From NCBI GenBank assembly GCA_018907035.1, contig JACCIC010000139.1, positions 1,357,001 to 1,421,000 of the forward strand: a stretch of 64,000 nt of DNA, written 5' to 3'. Source of the stretch: Sycobia sp. Sy_11 (Eukaryota > Arthropoda > Insecta > Hymenoptera > Epichrysomallidae). Below, piece by piece: positions 47,863-59,521 of this stretch (its first letter is position 1; each line of letters opens with the position of its first letter). The position numbers and the translations under genes are program-made. The notes below the pieces were generated by a model. The model saw only the letters and a list, made by a program, of their open reading frames with translations. It did no database searches and was not told where the DNA came from.

Positions 47863-48056
47863 TATAAAAATAAACGTGAACAGCAGTAATAATAAAATTA
47901 GTGTTAGAGTCCAAGTAAATTAGATAATTTGTTAGTTATATTTGACAATATTTATCTTGTTTTATTAATTTTAATGAGTTTTACGAAGGAAATAGGTATA
48001 CAGTGTATGTGGAGGGGTTGTGGGTATATGTATTTTCATTAATGGATGTTATTTCA

Positions 48057-48172
48057 GTCCCTGAAGAGGAGCCGGAGTTTCACCGAGCGTCGGAGTTTGC
48101 ACGGATACAGAAAGTTTTGGTGAAAGGGGCAGTCGGATTCTCCTGCACTAATAATATTAATTTTTATTCTTT
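48057..48172 (+). repeat. Dispersed repeat family, copy B
   Basis: Starts GTCCCTGAAGAGGAGCC and contains GTCGGAGTTTGCACGG, GAAAGTTTTGGTGAAAGGGG and CAGTCGGATTCTCC. It is open in one frame (part of a 66-codon frame from 48003) and preceded by a splice-acceptor-like TTATTTCAG. Because the block recurs elsewhere in the window I classify it as a dispersed repeat, not an exon. Confidence 0.6.
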
Positions 48173-48179
48173 GTATTTT

Positions 48180-49100
48180 AGAGTACGCGGGGTTGACTAT
48201 TAATAAGGAAAGTCTAATTCTGTCAATGTCACTATAGTATATTTTATGAAAATATTGTATGACTAATACGAACGGTTTCTAATTTGCGATAATGAAAATA
48301 GGGAAAAACTAAAGTTTCAATGACGGCCAGTCGAGTTAGCCAAATGTCGCGATCTCGGCAAAGGCAAGTCTGGAGAACGGCAATATATTTCTTAACTGTT
48401 GCCGGTAGGCAGACGCAGTGAGAAAGAGAAGAGAGAAAGAGAGAGAGAGAGAGAAGGATGAGAGCAAAAGTCTCTCCCCCCCGTCCCCCCTCATCCTCTC
48501 GACGAACCTCACCGCTCCGCCGCAGTTCCGTCACAGTTCGCGCTGCAACTCGTCGTAGAGCCGATTGTTTCGCAATTCACGCCCCCCTCCCGCCTCCACC
48601 ACCACCCGCGTGCCCAAGCAGCTGCTGGCAAAACTCATTTGCCGCTCGGACGTGGCGGTCCGCTGATAATGCCGCGGACGTATGTATTCGTTCGACTTCC
48701 AACGAAATCCCCCGCCCTCGGCTAGCCGCGCGCGCTCCCTGCTTCGCGAGCCCCCGAACCATTTGCGTTCTCCTCCCCCCTTCCACCCGCCGCCTATCGA
48801 CATCCACCCCCCCCCTAACGAATACAAAGCAAATGCAAAACAATGCGCTCGCGCGCACGCTTAGCGCCCCCTTCGACCTCGATCGACTGCGAGGTTCTAA
48901 TGAAGGCCCTTGTGCTTTCGCTTTGCCCCCCCCCCGCCCCCCGACCATCGCACTCTGACTACGACTCACCCCCCCCCCCTGACGTTCGACTGTTTTCCAA
49001 TGCTCGGCGGCTGTTCGTTCGTTCGCTCGTTCCTTTGCTTTCTTTTTCTCTCCTTTTTTTTTCTTGAAGTCGAAGCGAAATTTAGCGTTTGCGGCCTGTA
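48180..49100. other. Intermediate DNA then C-rich island
   Basis: 48430-49080 is strongly C-rich on the plus strand, with many poly-C runs (for example near 48930 and 48970), a GA tract near 48437-48456 and many open frames by composition. Poly-Pro/Ser frames on plus and poly-Gly/Arg on minus are not credible genes. Confidence 0.55.
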
Positions 49101-49307
49101 TTCGAATTAATCTGAAGCTGATTTACAACTACGAGTCCCATGTGCAACGATTTTTTACCGCACCGCTGAATTTCCTTCGGGAATTCGATTTCCCCCCGTG
49201 GGTCGTGCTTTTATTTTCGACGTAAAGAGCGAATAAGGAGGCATATTATACATGACATGCATACATACGTACATACATCCATACACACACACACACACAT
49301 ACACACA

Positions 49308-49351
<44 letters not shown>

Positions 49352-49891
49352 AGAGAGACAAAAAGAGAGAGAGATAAGGCGGAAAGTCGCAAAATTCTTC
49401 GATGAGAGCCGGGGAAAGATTTAAGGCGATCTCTAAGCATCGCGCTCGAGGCTCATGGGCGCGCATAATTTACAATGCACAGTGTATTTATTGCCGGCGT
49501 CTTTATACTCAATCGAAAAGATAACCTGATGACGTAATTGATTGGTATTAGAAGTCCCGATGTATGAACCGGCGCGTAGTCGCGAGATTACTCGACGCGA
49601 AATGAACGGGAGGTATACACACACACACACACATATATATATAGATTGGTATTTATACTCGAGGAATTTCGCGGGTTCGTTATCATACCTGATGCACGCT
49701 TATAACTTATCGTTATTTACGGCTCGTCTCGATTATCTATCCGGTATAAAATAACAAAGTTGCTTTAATGCTTTTACAGACAGTTTAGGCAAAGTTGAGA
49801 CAATGTAAAAACTTGCTCAAAGGTTATCTCGTCGATGATGATTCGCGCGTGCTTTTCGCGCATAATGAAAGTTTAAATACAATTTCATCAG

Positions 49892-49895
<4 letters not shown>
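49100..49895. other. Mixed segment with CA/GA repeats
   Basis: Holds the compound CA/GA repeat and a CA/TA repeat at 49616-49643. Otherwise complex AT-leaning DNA with no gene. Confidence 0.6.
49282..49379. repeat. Compound (CA)n(GA)n microsatellite
   Basis: A CA tract runs straight into a GA tract, about 95 bp in all with small interruptions. Confidence 0.96.

Positions 49896-49896
<1 letters not shown>

Positions 49897-49953
<57 letters not shown>
49897..49953. repeat. (TA)n microsatellite, about 57 bp
   Basis: Pure TA run. Confidence 0.97.
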
Positions 49954-49955
<2 letters not shown>

Positions 49956-49959
49956 TTGA

Positions 49960-51750
49960 GGCTATATAGATAAATGAGGGATCTCGTGTACGAGTAAATT
50001 TAGCCAGGCAAATATAAAGTTCCATGAATGCTTCAACGTCAATATCTATACGCATAAACTGTATTATTTAGTGTATATAATGTGAATATTGAATAATATA
50101 TATACATGAGTTCGCGTGGGCATGGGAATACATACCGCGCAACTGATATAAAATTTATATGGAAACCTGATTAATTTAGAAATTTTATATCTCCGCGGGT
50201 AAATGCCTTTCATATAAATCGAGCGCCTTTTTTCTTCTTCTACTTTTTCTTTCCTTTTTCACAAACGACTCCACGAATGGGCTCTCGGTCTATAACGCGT
50301 ATAAGATGCGAGCCTTGCTAAAGTCACCTTTATGATTTATCGCGGCTATGTGTCCCCCCCCCCCTACGTATAAAGCCAACGTGGGATCGCGGCATGAATT
50401 TCAATGAATATTAGAGAAAATTATTAAGCTTAAGCCGGGCGGAGAACGTGCAACACTATCTGCTAAAGGATTTTAGAGGGTAAAGTATTGGCGGGGTCTG
50501 CGCGGACGCGTTGGATAGAAATATCAAACGTTAATTTTCGATCGAATCATTGTCGGAATAATTATCGGAGACTTTTCTGATATTTACATAACTTTGACAT
50601 CGGTTCCGTGATAATAATAGACTTAAAAACTGTATAAAGCACAAATAAAGACATTTCAGCGATAAAGTCAGTAGATTTGTTCGCATTCAATAGTATAATA
50701 TTTGGATAATTTCAAATGTGAACGTTTTGAGTAAAGCGGTTTGCTCCAAAAAGATCTATAGAAAATCATCTATATTCTCTATACTGGAGATTATATTATA
50801 CTAAAAATAATAATTTTATACTTTGTTAATAATAGTTCTTTTTATTTTTTCAAGTTATTTCACAGTTATATCCAATGTCGTTGATTTTCCTTACCACCTA
50901 TGAAAAATTTTGCACAAACATATAATTTTTTACCTTAAATCTGCTTTGAAAACTGTCCTCCTCATATTAAATTTGGGAGAAACCCTAGTTAATGCACAGT
51001 CAAAGAGATGCGATTGAACTAGATTATATATTAAATTACCGAGTAAATGACAGATGTGGGCGACTATAGTCGTTTGTCAGTTGAAACGAAAATGTACTTG
51101 TCAATCATCGATCTGGGTATAAACTAAAATTTTTCATAGTTAATAAAAGCATCTGGACTAAGCACGATATGGTCGTCAAAACAGTTATATTTACCAAAGT
51201 AAAAATAATGAAAAATAATGGTTTGTTTATTATTATAGATGGTAACATAAAGTGCTTTCGTAATATGTAATCTGTCAACGTATTCGTAATCGTGTATATT
51301 CTAAGGCTTTTTTATTCCTTTTTTCTTTCTTAGATAAAATTTTTTTTCTCATTTTCGAAACTTTCATTTTTCGTATTAAACTCGAAAAATGCCGTTGAAT
51401 GTAAATGAATTCAAATAACTGTTTTTCGATACCCATTTCTGAAAGCACATTCTCCTCAATGATGATCGACCGGCTATGAATCTGATAAAAATTATGGACT
51501 ACTTATTATCGAATTTTAAACGATCGAACTAGTTACGGATTATTTTCGATCTTGATATATTTGAATAAAAAAATCTCGATGGATAAGTTGATGAAAAATC
51601 TGAAAAATTCGATTTTTCCAATTACAGGATTTTAAAATGTATAAGTTTTTGTTAAGTCGTATAATGCAAAGCGTATTACCTATGATAAGACGTGACATTT
51701 ATTGTATTTAGAAAGTTTTGCTTTTGACTTAAATTAACGGTTACGTGAAG
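49960..51750. other. Mixed to AT-rich DNA without gene
   Basis: 49960-50560 is intermediate, with a poly-C run near 50355-50364. 50560-51750 is AT-rich and featureless. Confidence 0.6.
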
Positions 51751-51753
51751 CAA

Positions 51754-51761
51754 ATATATAT

Positions 51762-51811
<50 letters not shown>
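51754..51811. repeat. (TA)n microsatellite with ACATA interruptions
   Basis: Interrupted at its start and pure from about 51772. It directly precedes CCTTACCTGG, a donor-like sequence on the minus strand. Confidence 0.96.
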
Positions 51812-51813
<2 letters not shown>

Positions 51814-51829
51814 CCTTACCTGGATTATT

Positions 51830-52570
51830 GCACAATTATTATGCAGAATGCTTTGTGAGAGATCAGAATCATATTTCAGGTTTACAGATGTGTGTGCGTG
51901 TGCGCGCGCGCGTGTGTGTGGGTGTAGGAGAATTTCTCCCGGCGATATGCATTATGCGCGAAGGGCTTCGGGCGAAACGATCGCGTCACCCTCCTCTAGA
52001 ATATACGGTTGCCTGCGTCGACTGATTTTATATAAAAATAAGAGACACCATCGCATAGATCGCGCGGCAATATCATTATATTCAAAGTCATGCCGCGCGC
52101 CCGCTCGTTCGCGTCTTCTCCCCCAACCCCCGCGGTATCTGGAGCGTCTTTTCTCCGACTGTACACGTGCGTATGTGTGTGTGTGTGTGTGTGCGTATAC
52201 GCGTTCCCCGGAGAGATAGACGTATGCACTTTTGACGGGACGTCAAAAAGAACGCGCGTTTCCCCTGTCGCGTCGCATCACCGGGGGCTTCCGTGGAATA
52301 AGATCCCTTCGAGGTGCGCATTTTTCGAATACAACAACCCTGCCCCCCCCTCCCTCATCGCCCCGCGCTCCCTGCCCCGTTCTCGTACCGAGATTCGCCA
52401 TTTCCCATCGTTCGAGCGTGGAGTTCGAGTCGTCGACGGAAAGGGCGAGGGAGGGGATTGGGTACTTGCTTCGTTGGCTCGATAAAATTTTTACAAGTTT
52501 TGCCGCGCGTTACCGCCTATTTCGCGCTAGCGATCATTTCAGTTGCGGGACTGGACAGCAATTGAACAAA
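51830..52570. other. GC-rich island
   Basis: CpG-rich with GT/CG (51891-51919) and GT (52172-52196) repeats and poly-C runs. Frames are open in several phases with no domain. Confidence 0.55.
52172..52196. repeat. (GT)n microsatellite
   Basis: GT run of about 12 units with a CG at its end. Confidence 0.94.
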
Positions 52571-53900
52571 ACATTAATCCAGGCATCTGAATATTAATCC
52601 GAGGATGCCCTATTATCCTAATTCATTTATGAATGGTACGTGTTAATTTTTATATTATATATTTTGTTTGGTTATGGTTTTACAAAGAATCTTATGGCTA
52701 ATCTTCCCATTATATTATCAGACATTACATTACAGCCAAGTCTAAAGTTTTCTAGAACATTCTGTACTTGTTGTATTAATGATGTATCCGAATGTGTGTT
52801 GAATGCAAGAAATGATTGCTCGCTGTATTTATTAATACATTGCCATCTAATATGTATGCCATTAATGTGACATTAATCTAATATGTATGCTATTGAAAAT
52901 AAACATACTTTTATGTGAAAAAAGTCGTTGTGCTCAAATAAGTAACTTAATAATTACTTTTTTATATACTTTTATCATTTAACGCTGTAAACTATATACT
53001 AAAAGAAAATTGACCTTTAACATATGCGGAGTAATGAAATATTTATAGAATACAACAATCGATTTTCAAATTATAACGTAATGACAAAAATTAGCAAGAA
53101 ATGGAAATTAAAGATGAGGCGGAAATAAGTTACGCAGGTTTCGTTCTAGTTCATTCGTCAGACGCAGAATTGGAACTTACAGGTGGCCTATTTTCAGAGG
53201 TACGAGAGTTCAATAGAAACAGGACAACGTACAATAAAAACTGATCTATTTTACTCGTGGGGTTTGTCAATGCAAAAAGGTTCCCTACCAACGGCTTTAG
53301 CGTCGGCGAATAAAAGATTTGGGAATATTTATGAATTAAAAATTAAAACTATCCCGGTGATAGCACAGTGCGCTTCAGTAGCGTCGCAGCAATCGGTTAA
53401 TCAAAATCAGAGTTCAAAATTGGATACAAGATATTATTAAGCAGATTTATTACAATTTTATAATTTTTTCAAATTCGAACCTTGTCTATGAGTTGTGCTC
53501 CTGTGTTTCTCATCTGAATTTTCTTAATATACACAATTTCAACTATAAACGTGTTTTCAATTTTTTTGAAAAATAATATCGTAACTAAGATGCGACAAAA
53601 GTTATCGTATAATATCTATGGTTAAAACACGGACACCGATAAAGTGAAATTGAAATAGTATCGGAAAAACATGATTATTGCTTTCAATAATACAATTTCT
53701 ATTATCAAGATATACATGTATACATATATACAATATATAATATATAGAATGTACGAGCATGTATATTGCAGTACGTGGTAAGTAGTATATTGGGAAAGAT
53801 TTTAACGATTCTTGCAGTATAAAAAATGAATGAGAAAATACTACTGCGTTTCGCTATAGCGGATTTTTAATCTGAAACGATTGTCGCAGTGCAAAATTAA
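52570..53900. other. AT-rich stretch; two short frames
   Basis: A 15-bp direct repeat ATCTAATATGTATGC occurs at 52845 and 52876. Frames at 52640-52870 (76 codons, Leu/Ile/Cys-rich) and 53183-53440 (85 codons, Ser/Gln-rich C-terminus) look moderately protein-like but match nothing I know. Confidence 0.4.
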
Positions 53901-54502
53901 TTTTAAAAGCTGATCGCGACAGATGCAAGCCACCTATATAGATATATGCAGGTTATCGTTTTTCATACCATCGGGGAGCCGTAAATTTTCCTCCTCCCCG
54001 CCGGAAAATATCGCGCGACTTTGCAAACTATTTATCACGTTATTAATTACAGGACGGTATAGACCGGCGCGATATAGCGGGGGCGCGCACCTGTTAATCC
54101 GCAGAATCGTGGCGTCCGGAGGAGTGACGCGGCGTCCCTTCCCTCTTCCCCCCCCCTCTCCCAACCCCCGGGCTCACGTTGAACGATCACGTATATACGG
54201 GCGAGGGTAGCGCGTGCAAAGGGACAATTGAAAGCCGATAAAAGGTTAAATCGATGCAACGTGCGGCTCGATGCGCGCCCCCGTAAAGGAGACGTTACAA
54301 CGGTACGCAAACATACACACACACACACACACAGAGCCACACTCCCGCATACGCAGGTGCACATGCACACATGGACATCGTACGGTATCAAGGCCAGTGG
54401 TGGCCGGAGCTCGTAGCTGATCGATGTAAGTGCGGCGAAGCTGTAGGGCGGTCGCTCCGATTGCTTTAGTGGGTTACGGGAGTATAAGCTAGTGCCACAC
54501 TC

Positions 54503-54540
54503 ACGCGCACGCGCGCGCGCGCGCACACACACACACACGC
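54503..54540. repeat. (CG)n(CA)n compound microsatellite
   Basis: CG units pass into CA units. Confidence 0.95.
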
Positions 54541-54543
54541 ATG

Positions 54544-54545
54544 TA

Positions 54546-54587
<42 letters not shown>
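54544..54587. repeat. (TA)n microsatellite
   Basis: TA run with one GTA interruption at its start. Confidence 0.96.
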
Positions 54588-54588
<1 letters not shown>

Positions 54589-55029
54589 GACACCCCAAAC
54601 ACAAATAATCCCTCGGCGGTCGGACGGGGGTCTGTACGCGCGTGTGCGTGTGCGCGTGCACGAACGCGCGACCCTCGATTTTCGCGAATTTCCACAGGTG
54701 CAGAAATCCGCCGGGTGGGGTCGTCGCCCGGCCTAATACGCCCGAATAATCTGTATAATTATATTTATATCGAAATGGAGGGTTTCGTATACGAGGTCGG
54801 TCAATGTTCGGCGACCGAGCACTCCGTATTGCGACCGGAGTAATTGACCTGACACGTTTCAACGCAGTGGACAGATTCTATAGCGAGCTGTGCTCCACGA
54901 TTACAAGGGCTTGTATCGCTTTGATGTATTGACCATGTAAGTTTGCACGCAGTCCGATCGAGATAAACCGCGTCGGGCGTCATAAAATCCTTCTTAAACG
55001 AGAGGCAAGTAAGCTTAATCCGCTGCATT

Positions 55030-55900
55030 CAGTATATCGCGTAATATATATTTATATTTTAGAGACCTGAATATTGAATAGCATCAAAATACAACTTTTC
55101 AGGATTAAACAATTTTTTTTCCTCTACCACTAGTCTTATCCATACGGATATTTTGCAGGGACTTCGTATACATATGTGATGTTCGTAGGTGTACTAAAAT
55201 CGGGAAAATGTTTTTCGTGAAGGACTAAATGACAATTTTATACGTTCTTTAAAAAGAAGAAATTATATGTATCATTTTTATGATCTTGAAAAACAAAAAA
55301 GGTATTTCGTTGATATTTTTAGATTACCTAGGAATATAGAATTTTCATAATATTCTGAACCCGAAAGAGAAAAAGAACAAAAAATTGTTCGAATTATCTG
55401 TATTTACTGAATATATCACATAATATTTCCAGAGTTTGTAGTTATGATTATAATTAAGTCTTTATTATATGTATTTCGGAATTGATTTTTTGTTCATAAT
55501 ATTCTATAATTTTTGCTTACTGCAGTAAGTCGAAAAAACATCCATATTTCGATTTTTTTCAATTTTTACGGGAATTCTAAATATAAGAAAAATAATAAAC
55601 CAATGAAGTACCTTTGGATCTTCTGAAGTATTGGAAAAATGTTTGAAGGGATACGTCACCTCGTGCCGATGATTAATAGTATAATTTGAGAAAAGAAGCA
55701 TGAGAAAAAGAATCAATTTTAGCCCTTCGTAAAAATTAACTTTTCCAAATTCAATTCCACGCGCATAAAGCGTCTATTGGAGGTCCTAGAAAAGAAATTG
55801 CAATTTTTTTTTAATGTAAGTTGTTTATGCGCATTCCCTTCTTCGAGATTGAATTGTTCCAAAACAAACAAATCTGCAAATAAAAGCCGATTCTTCCACA
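55030..55900. other. AT-rich stretch without gene
   Basis: Complex AT-rich sequence. The 70-codon minus frame (55504-55716) begins with hydrophobic residues but has no known motif. Confidence 0.55.
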
Positions 55901-56335
55901 GAATTCGACACTTGTGTCTACGGTAACTTTATTATCGCCGCGAGCCCGTGCGGTGCGGGCTTGCGGCGACGGTGGCGGCGTAGTGGACGAAAAAAAAAAA
56001 GAAACCAGCCGGAGCCCGGTGTACCGCACGTCTGAGTGGTTCGCGGCGAAGTCTCCTGCCCGCCTCCTCCCTCACCCGTGGCTCGTTAAGATTTTCCACT
56101 TTTTCGGGACGACTTTTTCGAACTCTCCAGCCCCTCCCTCTGCGCCCCTCCCGCAGTTGATCCAATTGCGGGGAGACGGCGGAGGGGTTGGAGCGGGGGG
56201 GGGGGAACTTTTTCCGCTCGAGCTGCGGTGCTTGATTGCGGAGGCGGGCCCGGCAGCCCGCAGGTCGGCGGATTTTGTCCCGACTACCTTTTTGTTACGC
56301 AGCCCCTCGCGGATCCCGATATCCCGACCGCGGAG

Positions 56336-56368
56336 ATGCGAGAGAGAGAGAGAGAGAGAGGGGGGGGC
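56336..56368. repeat. (GA)n with G-run
   Basis: GA units followed by a run of G. Confidence 0.94.
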
Positions 56369-56577
56369 GAGAGGGAACTCAGGGCAAACCCGCAAATCAC
56401 TCGCGGGAGTATTTTACAAATAATTCCATCCGCTGAATTACACGGCTGCGTATAAAAGTCGAGCGGGCATAATTAAGAAGTAATTGCATATTATATTATA
56501 ATGTCGCTCGACGCGGCATTTTACAATTTTCACGATACAGATCCCTCTTTGCCGTGAGAGCGAGCGAGGGAGAGAGC

Positions 56578-56580
<3 letters not shown>

Positions 56581-56633
<53 letters not shown>
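56581..56633. repeat. (GA)n microsatellite, about 53 bp
   Basis: Pure GA run, extended on its left by irregular GCGA/GA units. Confidence 0.97.
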
Positions 56634-56634
<1 letters not shown>

Positions 56635-57249
56635 AGCACAAAGCCGAAAGCTGAAAATTACACAGAGGGAGCCGAAGGCACTCTCGGCTGCGCGGGCGCC
56701 GGGGCCACTGTAGAGCCTTCTTATCTGCGTTCGCGCGCCCGCGCATTAACCTGCATCAACCTGGCTCTGATGCGGACGGCTCCGGTCGCTCGCCCACGTC
56801 CACCCCCCCCCCCTCCGCCGCCATCGACTCGAGCGTACGTAGCGCTTTCGAGAGGGAATCCCGTCGAGGAGAGGTCGCCGCTGCTGCCTGGGAAAAGCCG
56901 GTCGATGTATACAAACTTAACCGCCGCGTCGAAAATCCTCTCTCAGCGCCCCCGCCCCCGCGGCGTCCCTCGCCGCTTTATAAATTGATTTTAATCCCCG
57001 GCGCCGCGCTCGCGTCTCCCACTCGAGTCCCGCGCCTCTTAATTACTCATTCTCTATGATTCGAATGCCCGTCCGAGTTCTTCGCTCCTTGGCTCATATC
57101 TCAATCTGCAGGCAACGCCGAGCTGTTTACGTTCGTTCGCCCATAAATGGCTCATCCGACTTTCGTTTCAAAAAAACAAAAAAACAAAAAAAAAAAACAA
57201 AAACAGAAGAAAAAGAAACCCACCGGCGAGGCGCTTTTATTGAAAAATG

Positions 57250-57904
57250 AGTCCGTAACTAACAAGTTCTATATTATAAATATAGCGGGCTTTCGAGAAG
57301 ATTAAATTCGTATTTCTTTCGGGACTTTCATTTTTTTCTTCTTCTCTTCTGCAAATATAATAATCGACGTTTTAAAGCCTATAGGCATTAAAATAATGTT
57401 TTATGCACTTGATTGTTATTTATGTTAAAATGCACTCTCCGAAAGGTTCGCGAGAGTCGAACGAGTTGTATAATAAAAATTTAAAGTGAAAAATTTGAAA
57501 AAAAATTTAATTATCTCAAATTTACCATATATTTCAAAATAAATTAGTAACGTAAATTCACTTGCTTAATGAGTGGCCGCTGATAAAAAAAAATCGATTT
57601 AACCCACCGAACGTTCTAACGGGAATAATAGTATATATATATATAATGTTAACTTAAATAAAGCGAGTGCCATTATATCCGAAACAGTCAATTTCTTTCT
57701 TTTTATAAGCCAGAAGAATATATAAAAGAAGAAAAAATATATCCTTTTATTTAAGAATTTTTGCCCTTAATGACTCTTACATTATATATCGCGGTCGAAT
57801 GACATTTAGGGCTACCTCCATCGGCTTTTTTGTCCCGCCGGATTTTAAAGCATCCTCGCGTATTATATTATAAAAGTCAGACAATTCGAGTTACAGCGAT
57901 TACG

Positions 57905-57954
<50 letters not shown>

Positions 57955-58060
57955 GTCACCCAAGTTAAAGTGGAATAACGGGCAGATTATTAATTGCACT
58001 AAACCAGATTGCGAAGCGTAATTTCTTATATAAAACAAAAAAAAAACTGATAAAAGAAAT
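57250..58060. other. AT-rich stretch without gene
   Basis: Featureless apart from the TA tract at 57908-57950. Confidence 0.6.
57908..57950. repeat. (TA)n microsatellite
   Basis: Pure TA run. Confidence 0.97.
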
Positions 58061-59000
58061 AACACAATCACCGCGACGTGTTTACTTTTTAAATGAGATC
58101 CTTCGAATAATCCGATGTCGACGTAACCGCAAACCGCGTATACACAAATTGCCGATTCGATCCGCGCGCCAATCGGACGAAAGAGAGCGGGAGGGTGTGT
58201 GGCGGGGGGGTGGAGGGACGCTTAATGATTTATTTAACATTGAAAATCGCGCGTATCTATAAGTCGAGCCGGGAAAAGCCGGGATAATAATAAAGGGTTT
58301 GGGGGAGGCGGGAGGGGACGAAGGCGGACTCATACTTTATTTATCCGCATAATGTATGCGCACGTCCGGGCGATTTAACGGGGGAGGGGGCGAGGGCGGG
58401 CGGACACGCGCAGAGACAGGGGCGGGCGTATACACAGACGCCGGTCGCGGGATGATTATGTCAGGTTATAATGTATTCGTTTGGCAAAGCGCCATACCCG
58501 TGTGCCGTCCACGGCCGACCCATTTGATTTTCTAGTTTCCCCCGCTCCTAAATCTCCGGGGATCTTCTTATTTCGTTCTCTCTCCTCCTCCTCCTCTCCC
58601 TCTCTCTCTCTCTCTCGCTGCCGTTTCTCTTTTTCTTTTTTTTTCTTTTTTTAGCACGCGCCTCCGCTCGCGATACAATCGCGATTCCACGTATATACAT
58701 ATATACCAGCGAGCGGTGGACGTAAAAAAGCTGGCGGCAGTGTTCTCGTCGAAGTCGGAGCTCGATAAAAATCTGCTTTTCACGCGGGCTGACGGAGCTG
58801 CTTCTTATTTTATTTGAAAATTATCAATTCTTCATGGCTGCTTACTGCTAAATCGTTTATGTATATTTTTTTACGGATATGAGTTCTGAACACATATACT
58901 ACTTACAGATCGGAAGGATTTTTAATGCAAAAGATAAGAAATTTTATCGTTCGTCAAGCCTGTGCATGTATATTATTTTTTTGATACTTTTCGTCGTGGC
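58060..59000. other. GC-rich block then AT-rich DNA
   Basis: 58060-58800 is CpG-rich with G-runs (58202-58210, 58380-58400) and a CT-rich tract (58578-58618). 58800-59000 is AT-rich. No gene supported. Confidence 0.55.
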
Positions 59001-59061
59001 GAGCCGCAGTCAACGGTAACCAAAGTCCTCTCGATTTTCTTGTTTATTATTTTTTTTTCAG

Positions 59062-59138
59062 TTCTGGCGACGTTCCACGTCTCTCAGGACGACGAAACCA
59101 ATCGCGTAATTTACGCCGACGAGCGATTCGCCCGCTAA
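59062..59138 (+). CDS. Candidate terminal exon, unrecognised
   Basis: A textbook acceptor (pyrimidine tract 59037-59058, then CAG) is followed by sequence open in two of three frames. In the third phase it reads LATFHVSQDDETNRVIYADE plus four residues to a TAA at 59136-59138. The peptide is acidic and protein-like, and the DNA is non-repetitive. No upstream exon or domain was identified. The other open phase gives an Arg-rich 38-codon product, so the phase is uncertain. Confidence 0.2.
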
Positions 59139-59482
59139 ATTTACTTTTAACCCAGAGTGGAAATGCGTAAACAATCGCGGCATTATTCGGGCTCGCTTTT
59201 AGCGGGGCGCCGAAAAGATCGATTAATATTGGCCAATGCTTACAGAAAATATATTCGCTCTTTAGGCTGTGCGCGTCCCGAAAGACCCTCGCGCAAGAGC
59301 CCCCGCCCTCGATTCGAAACGTACAACGTAGTCGAAACGTTAATTTTCGAAATGGACCGGGCCGAAGACAGAGGCGTTTAAAGCGCCATTAAAAGAAAAA
59401 CGGCCCTCGAGAATGGCGGATAACGATATTCGGTGGCAGGCTGCCAGCATTAGCGAGCGGCTTTAGTCAAGCGCACGGACCC

Positions 59483-59485
<3 letters not shown>
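59139..59485. other. CpG-rich block, possible regulatory DNA
   Basis: Non-repetitive block with an ATTGGCCAAT palindrome (near 59228-59237), which contains a CCAAT core on both strands, and TTTAAAGCGCC-type motifs. The 74-codon plus frame (59157-59381) is Arg/Lys-rich with no motif. Confidence 0.3.

Positions 59486-59517
<32 letters not shown>
59486..59517. repeat. (GT)n microsatellite
   Basis: Pure GT run of about 16 units. Confidence 0.96.

Positions 59518-59521
<4 letters not shown>

Larger units (their letters stand above)
53900..55030. other. GC-rich island with CA/TA repeats
   Basis: CpG-rich block with CA (54312-54332), CG/CA (54503-54540) and TA (54544-54587) repeats. The 271-codon minus frame spanning 54047-54862 passes through all of them and is therefore rejected. 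A 32-codon ATG frame (54371-54469, MDIVRYQGQWWPELVADRCK at its start) contains a consensus donor GTAAGTG near 54426. Confidence 0.45.
55900..57250. other. GC-rich, CpG-dense island
   Basis: Several frames are open on both strands with Arg/Gly/Ala-rich content. Contains two GA repeats and an A-rich tract (57170-57215). Possibly an unmethylated regulatory island; no gene supported. Confidence 0.55.

Noticed and set aside
48003..48203. 66-codon plus frame preceded by TTATTTCAG as a coding exon
   Set aside because: The core of this segment recurs at 21359 and 47757, so a dispersed repeat explains it better than an exon.
54047..54862. 271-codon minus-strand open frame, the longest in the window
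   Set aside because: It crosses CA, CG/CA and TA microsatellites; Cys-Val and Ile-Tyr repeats dominate.
57975..58010. AATTGCACTA resembling a miR-92-family mature sequence
   Set aside because: Only the seed-length match is present and there is no flanking hairpin.
58907..58917. AGATCGGAAGG resembling a sequencing adapter
   Set aside because: It matches only the first bases of the adapter and continues as ordinary genomic DNA.
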